This document shows positions 9,339 through 18,438 of a stretch of 64,000 bases of DNA, one piece after another. Each line of letters starts with the position of its first letter. The first letter of the stretch is position 1. The stretch comes from Marinilongibacter aquaticus. GTDB lineage: Bacteria > Bacteroidota > Bacteroidia > Cytophagales > Spirosomataceae. The DNA is taken from NCBI RefSeq assembly GCF_020149935.1, contig NZ_CP083757.1, positions 62,001 through 126,000 of the forward strand, in the 5' to 3' direction. The position numbers and the translations under genes are program-made. The notes beneath the pieces were generated by a model. The model was not told where the DNA came from. It made no database searches and saw only the letters and a program-made list of their open reading frames with translations.

Positions 9339-10754
9339 TCAATCTTTTTTCCTTAAGAGCCAACCCACAGCAAAAATCAGTGTGGTGCCAATGATGATCA
9401 CAAAATTAGGATGCAAGGTAAATGCCCAAGGGGATTCGGGGAACATTTGGCTCAGGCTGGTCCACAAGACGAAAACGAGGCCTATGGAAACGGCCAATTT
9501 CGCAGCCGATTTTTTCACCAATAAACCCAGCAAAAACAAACCCAGAATGCCGCCACTGAAAATGGAGGCCAATGCCCACCATACATCCAGTGCACTGTCT
9601 ACACCCAAGAAGAGTAGGGCCGCCACAATGCTACAAGCCGCCATTATGGCCGATGCCGTGCGAAGAAAACGCAGGCTATTGGCGGTTTCAATTTTGAAAA
9701 TATCGGTTAAAAGTACCGTGGCCGAGCTGTTGACGCTCGTTGAAAGTGTGCTCATGCCCGCAGAAAGTATGGCGGCAATCAGCAAACCTTTGATGCCCAC
9801 GGGCAGTTCGGTGGAAATAAAATGCGGAAAAACCTGATCGGCGGGAATTGCCTCGGGCAAAGGGTTTTGGAAATAGTACACCCACAATGCGGTACCGATG
9901 AGAAAGAAAAGAAGAGAAACCGGCACGTAAAGCAGACCGCCCAACCAAACGGTTTTTTGAGCGTCTTTCACGCTTTTGGCACTCATATAACGTTGAATGT
10001 AACTTTGGTCTGCCCCGAAATTTTGAAGGTTTATGAAAAAGCCATAAAACAAAATCAGCCAAAAAGAACTGCTTTTCCAATCGAAAGCAAAGCTGCCCAA
10101 ACTCAATTTGTGATTCTGTAAGGCTTCTTGCCACATGCCGCCAAAGCCTCCGTCAATTTTTGACAAGATGAAATAGAGACAAAGAAAGGCTCCAGAAATA
10201 AGCAAAATACCCTGAATGGCATCGGTGTACACTACCGCTTCTATTCCGCCCAAGGTAGAGTAGAGCAAAACCAAAAGACCTGTAATGACAATGATCTGTT
10301 CCAGGCCCAATCCGGTGAGGCTATTGACGGGTAAAGCCAAAAGGTACAAGATGGCCCCCATGCGGGCAAGTTGTGTAAGCAGATAACAGACCGAAGCATA
10401 GATGCGGGCCCATCTTCCGAAACGTTCTTCTAAAAATGCGTAGGCAGAATCGCTGTTGATTTTTCGGTAGAGTGGTACGAAAAAACGCACGGCCAAAAAG
10501 GCTGTAATCGGAATGCTCAAACTAAACACGAAGCTGCTCCAATCTTTGGCAAAGGCATTGCCGGGCAGAGCCAAAAAACTGATGCTGCTGACGAAAGTGG
10601 CAAAAACCGAGAGGCTGAGTGCCCAAACAGGCAAGCGGCCATTGCCGCGTGTGAAGCTCGAGGCGTCCGTCTGCTTACGGTAAAACATCCACCCAAAGGC
10701 CAATACGGCCAGAAGGTAAATGCAAATTATGGCGATGTCAAGTGAACCGATCAT
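9339..10754 (-). CDS. sodium:solute symporter (SSS family)
   Basis: A 471-residue inner-membrane symporter of the SSS/SGLT family with about 13 hydrophobic segments. Family marks include RGNGRLPVWALSLS near residue 40, FVSSISFLALPGNAF near 55, the GGIEAVVYTDAIQG segment near 170 and SAGMSTLSTSVNSSATVLLTDIF near 330. Its start overlaps the aldolase stop by 4 bases (ATGA). The operon suggests that it imports the sugar acid released by the sialidase-like protein and cleaved by the aldolase. Sialic-acid importers of this family occur in such operons, but the substrate here is an inference. Confidence 0.88.
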   Translation of the reverse strand: MIGSLDIAIICIYLLAVLAFGWMFYRKQTDASSFTRGNGRLPVWALSLSVFATFVSSISFLALPGNAFAKDWSSFVFSLSIPITAFLAVRFFVPLYRKINSDSAYAFLEERFGRWARIYASVCYLLTQLARMGAILYLLALPVNSLTGLGLEQIIVITGLLVLLYSTLGGIEAVVYTDAIQGILLISGAFLCLYFILSKIDGGFGGMWQEALQNHKLSLGSFAFDWKSSSFWLILFYGFFINLQNFGADQSYIQRYMSAKSVKDAQKTVWLGGLLYVPVSLLFFLIGTALWVYYFQNPLPEAIPADQVFPHFISTELPVGIKGLLIAAILSAGMSTLSTSVNSSATVLLTDIFKIETANSLRFLRTASAIMAACSIVAALLFLGVDSALDVWWALASIFSGGILGLFLLGLLVKKSAAKLAVSIGLVFVLWTSLSQMFPESPWAFTLHPNFVIIIGTTLIFAVGWLLRKKD

Positions 10755-11638
10755 AGAAAGGCCTCCAGGTTGTCGCGAACAGTACGCAGTTCATCGCCCG
10801 AATAGGCCAACAAAGGCGGGGCCAAAATGTTTTTGCACAGGCCTTGGCCGGATAGAGCAGCCTTCAAACCTTTTATGTAGGCGTTGGGATCGTCTGTGCT
10901 GTTGTAGATTTGGGCCGAGAATTGAAGAATGGTTTCTTGAAGTGCACTTGCGGTTTCTTGTTCACCACTTTCTACGGCATCGCCTACACCCGTGTACCAT
11001 TTCGGGAAAAGATTCGAGCCGCCATTTACACCGCCGTGACCTCCAAATTCACAAGCTTCTTTCAGTTTTTCTTCAGGGCCTATCCATATTTTGAAAGAAC
11101 TTCCCGCAAAATGCGTACAGAGTTTTTCGAATTGCGGCAAATCGCCCGAGCTGTCTTTTACACCGACAATATTCGGAATTTCGGCCAAACGAAATACGGT
11201 ATCGGCTGCGATGTTCACCTTGGTCAGTGAGGGAATGTTGTACACAACCATCGGACGGCTGGAAAGGGCCGCCAATTTGCTGTAGAAATCCACGATTTCA
11301 TCCGGGCCGATTTTCATGAAAAAAGGAGGCATAGTTGCAATGCAGTCGGCTCCATTTTCTCCCGCAAATACCGTAAGGTCTTCCACTTCTTTCACGCATG
11401 TGGCACTGGTGTTGACATAGACGGTCACGCGTCCAGCGATGAAATCGATTGCCTTTCGAATGAATTCTTTTTTGAATTCGAGATCGAAACTGGCAAATTC
11501 TCCGGTGGTGCCAAGCAGGAAAATGCCCTGTACGCCACCTTCAATGATATGGTTTATTAGTTTTTGCAAAGCCTCGATATCCAATGTGAAATCTTCATGC
11601 AATGGCGTGATCAAGGGGGTAATTATTTCTCTGTTCAT
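10751..11638 (-). CDS. DHDPS/NanA-family aldolase
   Basis: A 295-residue class I aldolase of the dihydrodipicolinate synthase / N-acetylneuraminate lyase family, cytoplasmic TIM barrel. It has GTTGEFASF near residue 43 (the family GTTGE loop), the catalytic Tyr in VVYNIPS near 134, and the Schiff-base Lys in GVKDSSGD near 160. The family covers neuraminate lyase, KDG aldolase, hydroxyproline-derived and lysine-pathway enzymes. The placement between a sialidase-like gene and a symporter, with 4-base overlaps on both sides, argues for a catabolic 2-keto-3-deoxy sugar acid lyase rather than DapA. The exact substrate is open. Confidence 0.85.
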   Translation of the reverse strand: MNREIITPLITPLHEDFTLDIEALQKLINHIIEGGVQGIFLLGTTGEFASFDLEFKKEFIRKAIDFIAGRVTVYVNTSATCVKEVEDLTVFAGENGADCIATMPPFFMKIGPDEIVDFYSKLAALSSRPMVVYNIPSLTKVNIAADTVFRLAEIPNIVGVKDSSGDLPQFEKLCTHFAGSSFKIWIGPEEKLKEACEFGGHGGVNGGSNLFPKWYTGVGDAVESGEQETASALQETILQFSAQIYNSTDDPNAYIKGLKAALSGQGLCKNILAPPLLAYSGDELRTVRDNLEAFL

Positions 11639-12669
11639 GGTAGGGCTAGTTGTACGTATTTTACATGCGTACGCTTATGTGTATAGGTAATGTGAATGGT
11701 GCCGTCTTTGGCCTGAATTACGGCGGGATACGAAAATTCGCCTTCTTCGCTTTCCAAACGCACCAATTGTTTCCAGTTTTTGCCGTCGGATGAAATGGCG
11801 ACATCCAAAGGGCTTCGGGGACCGCCCCATTTGCCTTTGTATCTTTCCGTAGGGTTGTATACCAAAACTTGACGGCCATCGGCCAAGGATACCGCATCTG
11901 TACCCGAATTGGGGTTTGGAATATTCGTAATTTCGATAGTATCCCAGCTTTTGCCTTGATCGTTGGACCAAAAACTCATCAATCTGTTCTCTTTGCTGCG
12001 GCAAAGCATTTGCAGTCGCCCGTCGGGATAAGTAAGAATACTGGGTTGAATGGCATTGGTTTTCACGCCATCGTTTAGGGCTTCAGAAATTTTCCATGTT
12101 TTGCCCAAATCGCTGGTTTCTTCTACAAACACTTGCCAATGATCTTGGCCATTGATTTCTACCTCTTTGCTCGACGGACAAAGCAATCGGCCATCAGAAA
12201 GCATAACAGGTTTATTTTTTACTGGGCCAAGAATGTCTTCGGGCAATCTTCTGGGTAAAGACCAAGTTTTGCCGCCATCGGTACTTTCAATTAGCTCGCC
12301 CCACCAGTTTCGAGGATCTGGCCCCACTTTGTAGAAGAGAAGCAAGGGCCCATTTGGTACCTGAAACAAAACGGGGTTCCAGCAGGGGTATCTTTTTTTG
12401 TCGTGCTGAATGCCATTTGCAACCGATACGGGCGTAGACCAACCCGAAGGGTGACGTTTGCTAAAATAAATCTCGACGTCGGGGTGTTTTTCGTGTGTGC
12501 CGCCAAACCAGGCCGCCACTATGCCGTCTGGCGTTTCTTCCACTGTGGAGGCGTGGCAATTTTTGAAAGGGGCTTCTTCGTAAATAAACTCCGATTTCAG
12601 TGTTTTTTGTGCCGCACTCCAATAGGAAATACAGCATAGCACACAAAGTGCGTATAGGCTTTGTCTCAT
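11635..12669 (-). CDS. sialidase-like BNR/Asp-box protein, exported
   Basis: A 344-residue exported six-bladed-propeller protein of the BNR_2 'exo-alpha-sialidase' type. Signal peptide to about residue 20 (SAA|Q). Asp-box-type repeats are visible: STDGGKTW, TSDLGKTW and SNDQGKSW. The N-terminal CHASTVEETPDG and AAWFGGT segments are typical for this subfamily. I cannot find the FRIP-type arginine motif of classical sialidases, so activity on sialic acid should not be assumed; related folds act on other glycosidic bonds. It heads a three-gene translationally coupled unit with the aldolase and the symporter, and diverges from an AraC regulator. Confidence 0.8.
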   Translation of the reverse strand: MRQSLYALCVLCCISYWSAAQKTLKSEFIYEEAPFKNCHASTVEETPDGIVAAWFGGTHEKHPDVEIYFSKRHPSGWSTPVSVANGIQHDKKRYPCWNPVLFQVPNGPLLLFYKVGPDPRNWWGELIESTDGGKTWSLPRRLPEDILGPVKNKPVMLSDGRLLCPSSKEVEINGQDHWQVFVEETSDLGKTWKISEALNDGVKTNAIQPSILTYPDGRLQMLCRSKENRLMSFWSNDQGKSWDTIEITNIPNPNSGTDAVSLADGRQVLVYNPTERYKGKWGGPRSPLDVAISSDGKNWKQLVRLESEEGEFSYPAVIQAKDGTIHITYTHKRTHVKYVQLALP

Positions 12670-12810
12670 GTGAACAGGTTAGTGATAAGCGAAGCTAAGG
12701 ATTTTTTGCAAAAATCGGAATTGCCGAATTTGTTTAAATGTTGTAAGAGAAGTGATTCAGCGATCGCGTGGATTGCATGGATTTTGAATTTAGACCAAAG
12801 CCCTGATAAA

Positions 12811-13728
12811 GTGAGTGAAGAAATAAAGTTTTACAACAAAGTGAGCGAACTGTACCGCGATTTGGGCATGCCGATTGCCCAGGACGTGGAATTCACAATC
12901 AACAACCTCTTGGACATTCACCAAGGCCAAGCTTATCGCTCGCCTGTTTTTCGTGCCAATTATTATTCTTTCGTGTTCATCAAAAAGGGGCACGGACGAT
13001 ACACCACAGACAATAAGGTTTTTGACTACGAAGACCGTACCGTCTATTTTACAAATCCCGGTCACCTGAAATCCTTTGAGTTTTTCAGTTTGGGCGAGGC
13101 CTATTTGGTGACACTCAGCGAAGCTTTTTTGAAAAAGAATGTGCACCGCGATGTTTTTGAGCAATTTCCTTTTCTATTGGCCGAAACCATTCCCCCGCAG
13201 AAATTTTCTGAGGAGGGTTTCAAGGATTTGGAAGTGCTGTACCAACAAATAAAAAAAGAAGAGCGGGGCGATTCGCCCAACAAATACAGTATCATTGGCA
13301 ATTTGCTGGTGGTGATTTTGTTGAAAATCAAAGCACAGTTTTGGTCGGAATACAAGCCGCTGGAAGAGGGCAGTAGGAGTTCGCAAATTGTGCAGGGTTT
13401 CAAACAGCAGCTCGAAGAGCATTATCGGCAACTTGCAGACGGGCAGGAGCAGGTGCAGTACAAGGCCAAAGATTATGCCCGCATGCTGCACATTCGCCCT
13501 ACTTATTTGAGCACCGTGATAAAAAACAAGACGGGGAAGTCGATTTCGCAATGGATAAGCGAAAAAACAATTGGACAGGCAAAAGCACTTTTGTTGCACG
13601 GGAATTATTCAATAAAGGAGGTGGGCTACCGCTTGGGTTTTGCCGAAACGGCCCATTTTAGCAATTTCTTCAAAAAGAATACGGGCCAAACACCCAGTGC
13701 TTTTCGCGATACGGCCTCTGTGCTGTAA
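12811..13728 (+). CDS. AraC family transcriptional regulator
   Basis: AraC/XylS-type regulator, 305 residues from the chosen start. The N-terminal part (to about 165) is a cupin-like sensing domain with YYSFVFIKKGHGRYTT and a PGH segment. The C-terminal DNA-binding domain (about 205-305) has two helix-turn-helix units, the second ending in GFAETAHFSNFFKKNTGQTPSAFR. No in-frame ATG lies before residue 20; the frame remains open to a TTG at 12661 that would overlap the divergent sialidase gene. The GTG at 12811 gives the usual family length and is preferred, with a second GTG at 12841 possible. It may control the divergent sugar operon, the SDR gene 100 bases downstream, or both. Confidence 0.8.
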   Translation: MSEEIKFYNKVSELYRDLGMPIAQDVEFTINNLLDIHQGQAYRSPVFRANYYSFVFIKKGHGRYTTDNKVFDYEDRTVYFTNPGHLKSFEFFSLGEAYLVTLSEAFLKKNVHRDVFEQFPFLLAETIPPQKFSEEGFKDLEVLYQQIKKEERGDSPNKYSIIGNLLVVILLKIKAQFWSEYKPLEEGSRSSQIVQGFKQQLEEHYRQLADGQEQVQYKAKDYARMLHIRPTYLSTVIKNKTGKSISQWISEKTIGQAKALLLHGNYSIKEVGYRLGFAETAHFSNFFKKNTGQTPSAFRDTASVL

Positions 13729-13827
13729 GCATGCTGTCGAACTTGCAATCCTTTATTAAAATTTCGCAACAGCCGATCCTGCACTTTCATAGAATTTTGC
13801 ATTTGATAATAAAACACAAATAGAAAA

Positions 13828-14583
13828 ATGAACAAAATAGCATTGGTAACTGGCGGAAGCCGAGGATTGGGCAAAAATATGGCCTTGGCTTTGGCCGAGA
13901 AAGGATTGGATGTGGTCATCACCTTCAAATCGAACCAAGCGGAAGCCCGAAAAGTGACGGACGAAATCGAGGCTTTGGGGCAAAAGGCCGTGGGCTTGCA
14001 ATTGGATGTGGCCGATTCGAAATCTTTCGAAGGCTTTATCGCCGATTTAGAATCGGCTTTGGAAAACAAGTTCGGTACAAAGAAAATCGATTTCTTGGTC
14101 AACAACGCAGGCATTGGCATACATGCCGGCTATGCCGAAACGACTGAAGAGCAATTCGATTTATTGATGAACATCCATTTGAAAGCGGCGTTTTTCCTGA
14201 CACAAAAAGTCCTTCCCGTATTGAACGATGGCGGCGGTATTGTGAATATTTCTACAGGATTGGCACGTTTCACGTCTCCGGGATATGATGCCTATGCCGT
14301 AATGAAGGGCGGTATCGAGACTTTGACGAAATACCAAGCCAAAACCTTAGGAAAGCGGGGCATACGCGTGAACACCGTGGCACCGGGAGCTATCGAAACG
14401 GATTTCGGTGGAGGTACGGTTCGCGACAACAAAGAAGTGAATCAGTTTTTGGCTTCGCAAACCGCCTTGGGAAGAGTGGGTTTGCCCGACGACATCGGTG
14501 GAGTGGTGGCTTTTCTGTGTACAGACGATGCCCGTTGGATTACCGCCCAAAGAATTGAAGCTTCTGGCGGGATGTTCATCTAA
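13828..14583 (+). CDS. short-chain dehydrogenase/reductase (SDR)
   Basis: Classical SDR oxidoreductase of 251 residues, NAD(P)-dependent, cytoplasmic. The Rossmann motif is TGGSRGLG (residues 8-15), NNAG follows at 92-95, and the catalytic Ser142, Tyr156 and Lys160 (Y-A-V-M-K) are all present. The PG motif (VAPGAIETDF) is near 190. The substrate is unknown. It follows an AraC gene in the same direction with a 100-base gap that could hold a regulated promoter, and a methyltransferase gene starts 11 bases after it. Confidence 0.9.
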   Translation: MNKIALVTGGSRGLGKNMALALAEKGLDVVITFKSNQAEARKVTDEIEALGQKAVGLQLDVADSKSFEGFIADLESALENKFGTKKIDFLVNNAGIGIHAGYAETTEEQFDLLMNIHLKAAFFLTQKVLPVLNDGGGIVNISTGLARFTSPGYDAYAVMKGGIETLTKYQAKTLGKRGIRVNTVAPGAIETDFGGGTVRDNKEVNQFLASQTALGRVGLPDDIGGVVAFLCTDDARWITAQRIEASGGMFI

Positions 14584-14594
14584 ACGCTTATAAT

Positions 14595-15125
14595 TTGGAA
14601 CTGAATGAAGCACAGGAATTAATTGCAGGGGCTCGATTGAATAGAGACCAGCCGCAGCTTTGGGCCGATTTGGGTTGTGGCGAGGCTTTGTTCAGTCGGG
14701 CTTTGGCTCATTTATTGCCTGCGGAAAGTCGTATCATTTGCTGCGATAAAGAGAAGCCGCATTTTGTAAGAATGACGGAAGCTGGGGTTTCACTCGAATT
14801 CGAACAGCTTGATTTCGAAAAGGCCCTGTTGCAAGAAAAATTGGACGGCGTACTCATGGCCAATGCCTTGCATTATGCTTCCGATCCACAGGAAACTTTA
14901 AGCCGTTGGCAGGCGATTTTGAAGCCCGGCGGCTATTTTTTGTGTATAGAATACGATACGAAACACGCAAACCGCTGGGTGCCTTTTCCGCTCAGTGTCA
15001 AAAACTTGGAGCAGCTCTTGCACAAGCTCGGTGCAAGAGAAATTCAAAAATTGGGTGAACGTAAATCGCTTTATGGGGCAAAAATGTATGCGTTGATGTG
15101 TAAGTTTGCAAGCAAACCCGATTGA
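14595..15125 (+). CDS. class I SAM-dependent methyltransferase
   Basis: A 176-residue methyltransferase-like protein. Motif I is WADLGCGEALFSRAL near residue 24, the acidic post-I residue is in IICCDKEK near 50, and motif IV is LDGVLMANALHY near 83. KPGGYFLCIEYD near 117 completes the Rossmann fold. The acceptor is unknown. The only fitting start is TTG at 14595, 11 bases after the SDR stop, which suggests coupling; the nearby ATG is out of frame. The short length is normal for this subgroup. Confidence 0.75.
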   Translation: MELNEAQELIAGARLNRDQPQLWADLGCGEALFSRALAHLLPAESRIICCDKEKPHFVRMTEAGVSLEFEQLDFEKALLQEKLDGVLMANALHYASDPQETLSRWQAILKPGGYFLCIEYDTKHANRWVPFPLSVKNLEQLLHKLGAREIQKLGERKSLYGAKMYALMCKFASKPD

Positions 15126-15301
15126 TTCAGGAAGAAAGCGACCTCTTTACCGTGCTGTTTTTCTTGGGCTTTCGGTATATTTTGAAACCGAATTATGCAT
15201 TTTCCAAAGATTTAATTATAATCATAAATTGGAATCGGTTTGTCGGCCGATTGCCAAATTGCAGCAAACCGCCGTTGGGCTTTTCATTTAAACAATATCC
15301 T

Positions 15302-15928
15302 ATGAACATTCAGCAGATTTTTGAAAACAACACCGATTGGGTGAAGCAGAAACTCAGTCTCGATTCTGATTACTTCGATCAATTGTCGAAAGGGCAGAGT
15401 CCAGAAATTCTCTACATTGGCTGTTCCGATAGCCGTGTGACTGCCGAAGAAATGATGGGCGTAGGCCCCGGGGAGGCCTTTATTCACCGAAATATCGCCA
15501 ATATGGTGCCCAATACCGATTTGAGCTCCATGTCGGTAATCGAATATGCCGTAACCCACTTGAAAGTGAATCATGTGGTGGTTTGTGGGCATTATTACTG
15601 TGGAGGTGTGAAAGCCGCGATGCAGTCGGCCGATTTGGGCATTTTGAATCCTTGGCTCCGAAATATCCGTGATGTATACCGTTTGCATGCTCCGGAATTG
15701 AACGGCATTAAAGACGAAGAGGAAAGATACAAGCGATTGGTCGAATTGAATGTACAAGAGCAATGCATCAATGTGATCAAAACGGCCGCGGTGCAGAAAG
15801 CCTATAAAGACCGCCCGTTGACCGTGCACGGTTGGATTTTCGATATCAAAACCGGAAAGATCATCGATCTGCAAATCGAATTCGATAAAATTTTGAGCGA
15901 AATCCAAGAAATCTACAGACTGGATTAA
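15302..15928 (+). CDS. beta-class carbonic anhydrase
   Basis: Beta-carbonic anhydrase, 208 residues, interconverting CO2 and bicarbonate in the cytoplasm. The zinc ligands and dyad are visible as C-S-D-S-R (Cys41, Asp43, Arg45) and H-Y-Y-C (His97, Cys100). The conserved RNIAN segment is near 63 and SVIEYAVTHL near 78. C-terminal VHGWIFDIKTGK is typical. The frame is open upstream to 15122, but that extension carries no recognisable sequence and the ATG at 15302 gives the normal length. It stands alone; no bicarbonate transporter is next to it. Confidence 0.93.
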   Translation: MNIQQIFENNTDWVKQKLSLDSDYFDQLSKGQSPEILYIGCSDSRVTAEEMMGVGPGEAFIHRNIANMVPNTDLSSMSVIEYAVTHLKVNHVVVCGHYYCGGVKAAMQSADLGILNPWLRNIRDVYRLHAPELNGIKDEEERYKRLVELNVQEQCINVIKTAAVQKAYKDRPLTVHGWIFDIKTGKIIDLQIEFDKILSEIQEIYRLD

Positions 15929-15992
15929 ACTTCCCATTTCGTTTGGCGAATCGCTTGATTTTGGTTCGCCAAACTTTCTTAAATGCTCCGCT

Positions 15993-16346
15993 ATGTTGAC
16001 AGACGTATTTCCCAAATTGCCTTTCATCGATAAAGAATCGACATTGGAATACTATACCGAGCGACTGGGTTTCACCTTGATTTCGGATTACGGAGATTAC
16101 TTTATTCTGAGAAAAGACAAAGTCGTTCTGCACTTTTTCTCTTTTCCCACTTTGCAGCCCAAGAAATCGGATTTTATGATTTATCTCGAAGTAGACGAAG
16201 ATATAGAATCCCTTTACGAAAGTTTGCAAGAGAAAGGCGTGCCCATTCATCCCAATGCCCCATTGAGCGAAAAACCTTGGAAAAGGAAAGAATTTGCCCT
16301 AATCGACCCGAACGGCACACTGCTTACCTTTGGTCAGTCGGTGTAG
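15993..16346 (+). CDS. VOC family (glyoxalase/bleomycin-resistance-like) protein
   Basis: A 117-residue protein with one vicinal-oxygen-chelate fold, built of two beta-alpha-beta-beta-beta units. The first is LPFIDKESTLEYYTERLGF and the second starts near IYLEVDEDIESLYESL. The FALIDPNGTLLTFGQ ending is the usual last strand with a metal-ligand Glu position replaced by Thr. It resembles bleomycin-binding proteins in length and in the KEFALIDPNG motif, but an antibiotic role cannot be claimed. Confidence 0.8.
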   Translation: MLTDVFPKLPFIDKESTLEYYTERLGFTLISDYGDYFILRKDKVVLHFFSFPTLQPKKSDFMIYLEVDEDIESLYESLQEKGVPIHPNAPLSEKPWKRKEFALIDPNGTLLTFGQSV

Positions 16347-16368
16347 CGTATTTGCTCCAAAATAGCAC

Positions 16369-16656
16369 TCAAATGTTGTTGTTTACCCATTTGGCTTCAG
16401 AATAGAAGGTGCCGAAAGGAAGCAGGGAAGCCACCGCAATGAGCACAAATTTTTTGAAGCTCCATCTCAATTTGAATTTCAGGTAAAGGGCCAAAACCAT
16501 GTAGGCTATGAAAAGGAAGCCGTGGGTAATGCCAATGGGGAAAAGCAATTTTTGGTACAGATCAATATCTATGCGTTTTATGATCAGCATGTTGATGAAC
16601 AAGACCAAATATGAAATACCTTCTGAATAGCTGATGAATGAAAAGAGACGAAGCAT
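16369..16656 (-). CDS. DUF3817 family membrane protein
   Basis: A 95-residue integral membrane protein of the DUF3817 (YdzA-like) family with three predicted helices. The family marks are MLRLFSFISYSEGISYLVL at the N terminus and GITHGFLFIAYMV in the middle. The role is unknown. The frame extends upstream to 16740, but the ATG at 16656 matches the usual start of the family. It is divergent from an AraC gene with about 157 bases between them. Confidence 0.8.
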   Translation of the reverse strand: MLRLFSFISYSEGISYLVLFINMLIIKRIDIDLYQKLLFPIGITHGFLFIAYMVLALYLKFKLRWSFKKFVLIAVASLLPFGTFYSEAKWVNNNI

Positions 16657-16813
16657 CGTAAATAGACCGATTTGATTGTTTGAACAAAGCAAGGCAAAAA
16701 TAGCATGGAATCGCTGATAATTCATTGTGCAGGCTTTCAAAAATCAAAGGAATTGGCACAAATTGAATTATTCGTTTTTGGGCAATGTTGTTTGAATATC
16801 TTAATTGTCAATC

Positions 16814-17692
16814 ATGGAGAAAAGCAGTGCTAGAGCCCTCTCGGCTTACAATACAGAATTGAAATTGAAAGGCTTCAATGCTTTCCGCATCGAAGACGAC
16901 GGGAACGCCACGCGTGTATACAGCCGCAAAGATTTTTATAAAATTTGTCTGACCACAGGGCGAAGTAAAATCCATTATGCCGACCGCAGTTTCGAGGCCG
17001 AAGACACCATTTTGTTTTTTGGCAATCCGCACATTCCTTATTCGTGGGAAACACTTTCCAAAACCTATGTCGGTTATACTTGTTTGTTTTCCGAAGAGTT
17101 TTTCCTGACTTCCGACCGCAGCGAGAGTTTGATTCAATCGCCTCTTTTTAAAATTGATGGCACTCCGATACTGCATATCAACGAAACACAGCGGCTCTTT
17201 TTAAATGGACTTTTCGAAAAAATGATTGAAGAACAGAAAGCCGATTACGTGTTCAAAGGCGACCTGATTCGCAACTACATACAGCTCATTTTGCATGAAG
17301 CCCTGAAAATGCAACCTTCCGATAATTTCAATTTGGTGCAGAATGCTTCATCCCGTTTGACCCGCGTGTTTCTCGAATTGCTTGAAAGGCAGTTTCCGAT
17401 TGAAAACGTGCAAAGTCCGCTGCAGTTGAATACGGCCAAAGACTATGCCAACAGCCTTTCGGTGCACGTCAATTATTTGAACAAAGCTGTAAAGGAAATT
17501 ACAGGAAAACCAACCACTGCCCACATCAGCGACAGGATTGTGGCCGAAGCCAAGGCTCTGCTGCAACATACCGACTGGAATGTCAGTGAAATCGCCCTTT
17601 CTTTGGGTTTCGAATACACCACCTACTTCAATAATTTCTTTAAAAAGCATACAGGACTCAATCCCGGGAGCTTCAGGCTAGAGAAGGTTTGA
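16814..17692 (+). CDS. AraC family transcriptional regulator
   Basis: A 292-residue AraC-type activator. The N-terminal sensing domain runs to about 155 (TILFFGNPHIPYSWET is typical for Bacteroidota members). The C-terminal double helix-turn-helix spans about 195-290 and ends in GFEYTTYFNNFFKKHTGLNPGSFR. The ATG at 16814 is preferred over an in-frame TTG at 16805. The following cupin, aldo/keto reductase, cyclophilin-like, cupin and DUF2255 genes run in the same direction and are the likely regulon. Confidence 0.9.
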   Translation: MEKSSARALSAYNTELKLKGFNAFRIEDDGNATRVYSRKDFYKICLTTGRSKIHYADRSFEAEDTILFFGNPHIPYSWETLSKTYVGYTCLFSEEFFLTSDRSESLIQSPLFKIDGTPILHINETQRLFLNGLFEKMIEEQKADYVFKGDLIRNYIQLILHEALKMQPSDNFNLVQNASSRLTRVFLELLERQFPIENVQSPLQLNTAKDYANSLSVHVNYLNKAVKEITGKPTTAHISDRIVAEAKALLQHTDWNVSEIALSLGFEYTTYFNNFFKKHTGLNPGSFRLEKV

Positions 17693-17854
17693 AATCCTTA
17701 ATTATTGATTTGAATTGTGTTAACAGGGCCTTCGTGTAAGAGCCTAATTTTGCAAAAGAAATCGAAAGGGTATGCACCCATTCGGTTTACAAGGTTTTGT
17801 TGGTGTGCATCTACTGCAACGAAACCGAAGCAAAATCAAAACACAAAAACAATC

Positions 17855-18349
17855 ATGATGCCATTGAAATCATTTGTTTCCGCTCTTTTGTTCGCTTCGC
17901 TTTGGGCCTGTCAAACGGAAAATAAATCCGAAGAAAATCAAGTTGAAACGCAGGCAGTCGAAGCCATTTTTCCGCAAGGCCAGAAAGGTTCGGACGCGTT
18001 TTTTACGGGCAATGCCTACAACTACGGCTTGGTGCCCATGGATTCTACATACGACATGTTGATTGGCAATGTCTATTTCGAGCCGGGAGCCCGCAGCAAT
18101 TGGCATACGCACCCTTCTGGGCAAATTTTGATCATTACCGCGGGTGAGGGTTATCATCAATTGGAAGGGCAGCCTATCGAGAAATTGAAGAAAGGAAGTG
18201 TGGTGAAGTGCCCGCCCAATGTGCGGCATTGGCACGGAGCATCGCCGAATACGGGCATGCAACAAATGTATGTGATTCCGAATACGGAAAAGGGCATTGT
18301 GGATTGGATGGAAGCGGTAAGCGATGCACAATATCAAGACCTGAACTGA
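17855..18349 (+). CDS. cupin-domain lipoprotein
   Basis: A 164-residue lipoprotein (lipobox SLWAC near residue 17) with a single cupin barrel. The metal-binding motif is FEPGARSNWHTHPSGQ followed by a second motif NVRHWHGAS. It is paralogous to the cupin at 19723, which lacks the signal peptide, so the pair covers envelope and cytoplasm. Such cupins often accompany carboxymuconolactone decarboxylase-like and AKR genes. The catalytic role, if any, is unknown. A TAATTTTG box at 17745-17752 could be its -7 element. Confidence 0.85.
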   Translation: MMPLKSFVSALLFASLWACQTENKSEENQVETQAVEAIFPQGQKGSDAFFTGNAYNYGLVPMDSTYDMLIGNVYFEPGARSNWHTHPSGQILIITAGEGYHQLEGQPIEKLKKGSVVKCPPNVRHWHGASPNTGMQQMYVIPNTEKGIVDWMEAVSDAQYQDLN

Positions 18350-18438
18350 TGTCGTTTTCGACATGCAAAATCACAGAGGGTTGAATTTTTAATACAAGAA
18401 CAATGACCGGGAAATACGGTCGCAAAAACAATACAAAG

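Noticed and set aside
11635-12669. True exo-sialidase (GH33) call
   Set aside because: Asp boxes are present but the FRIP arginine motif is not seen, so only a sialidase-like fold is claimed.
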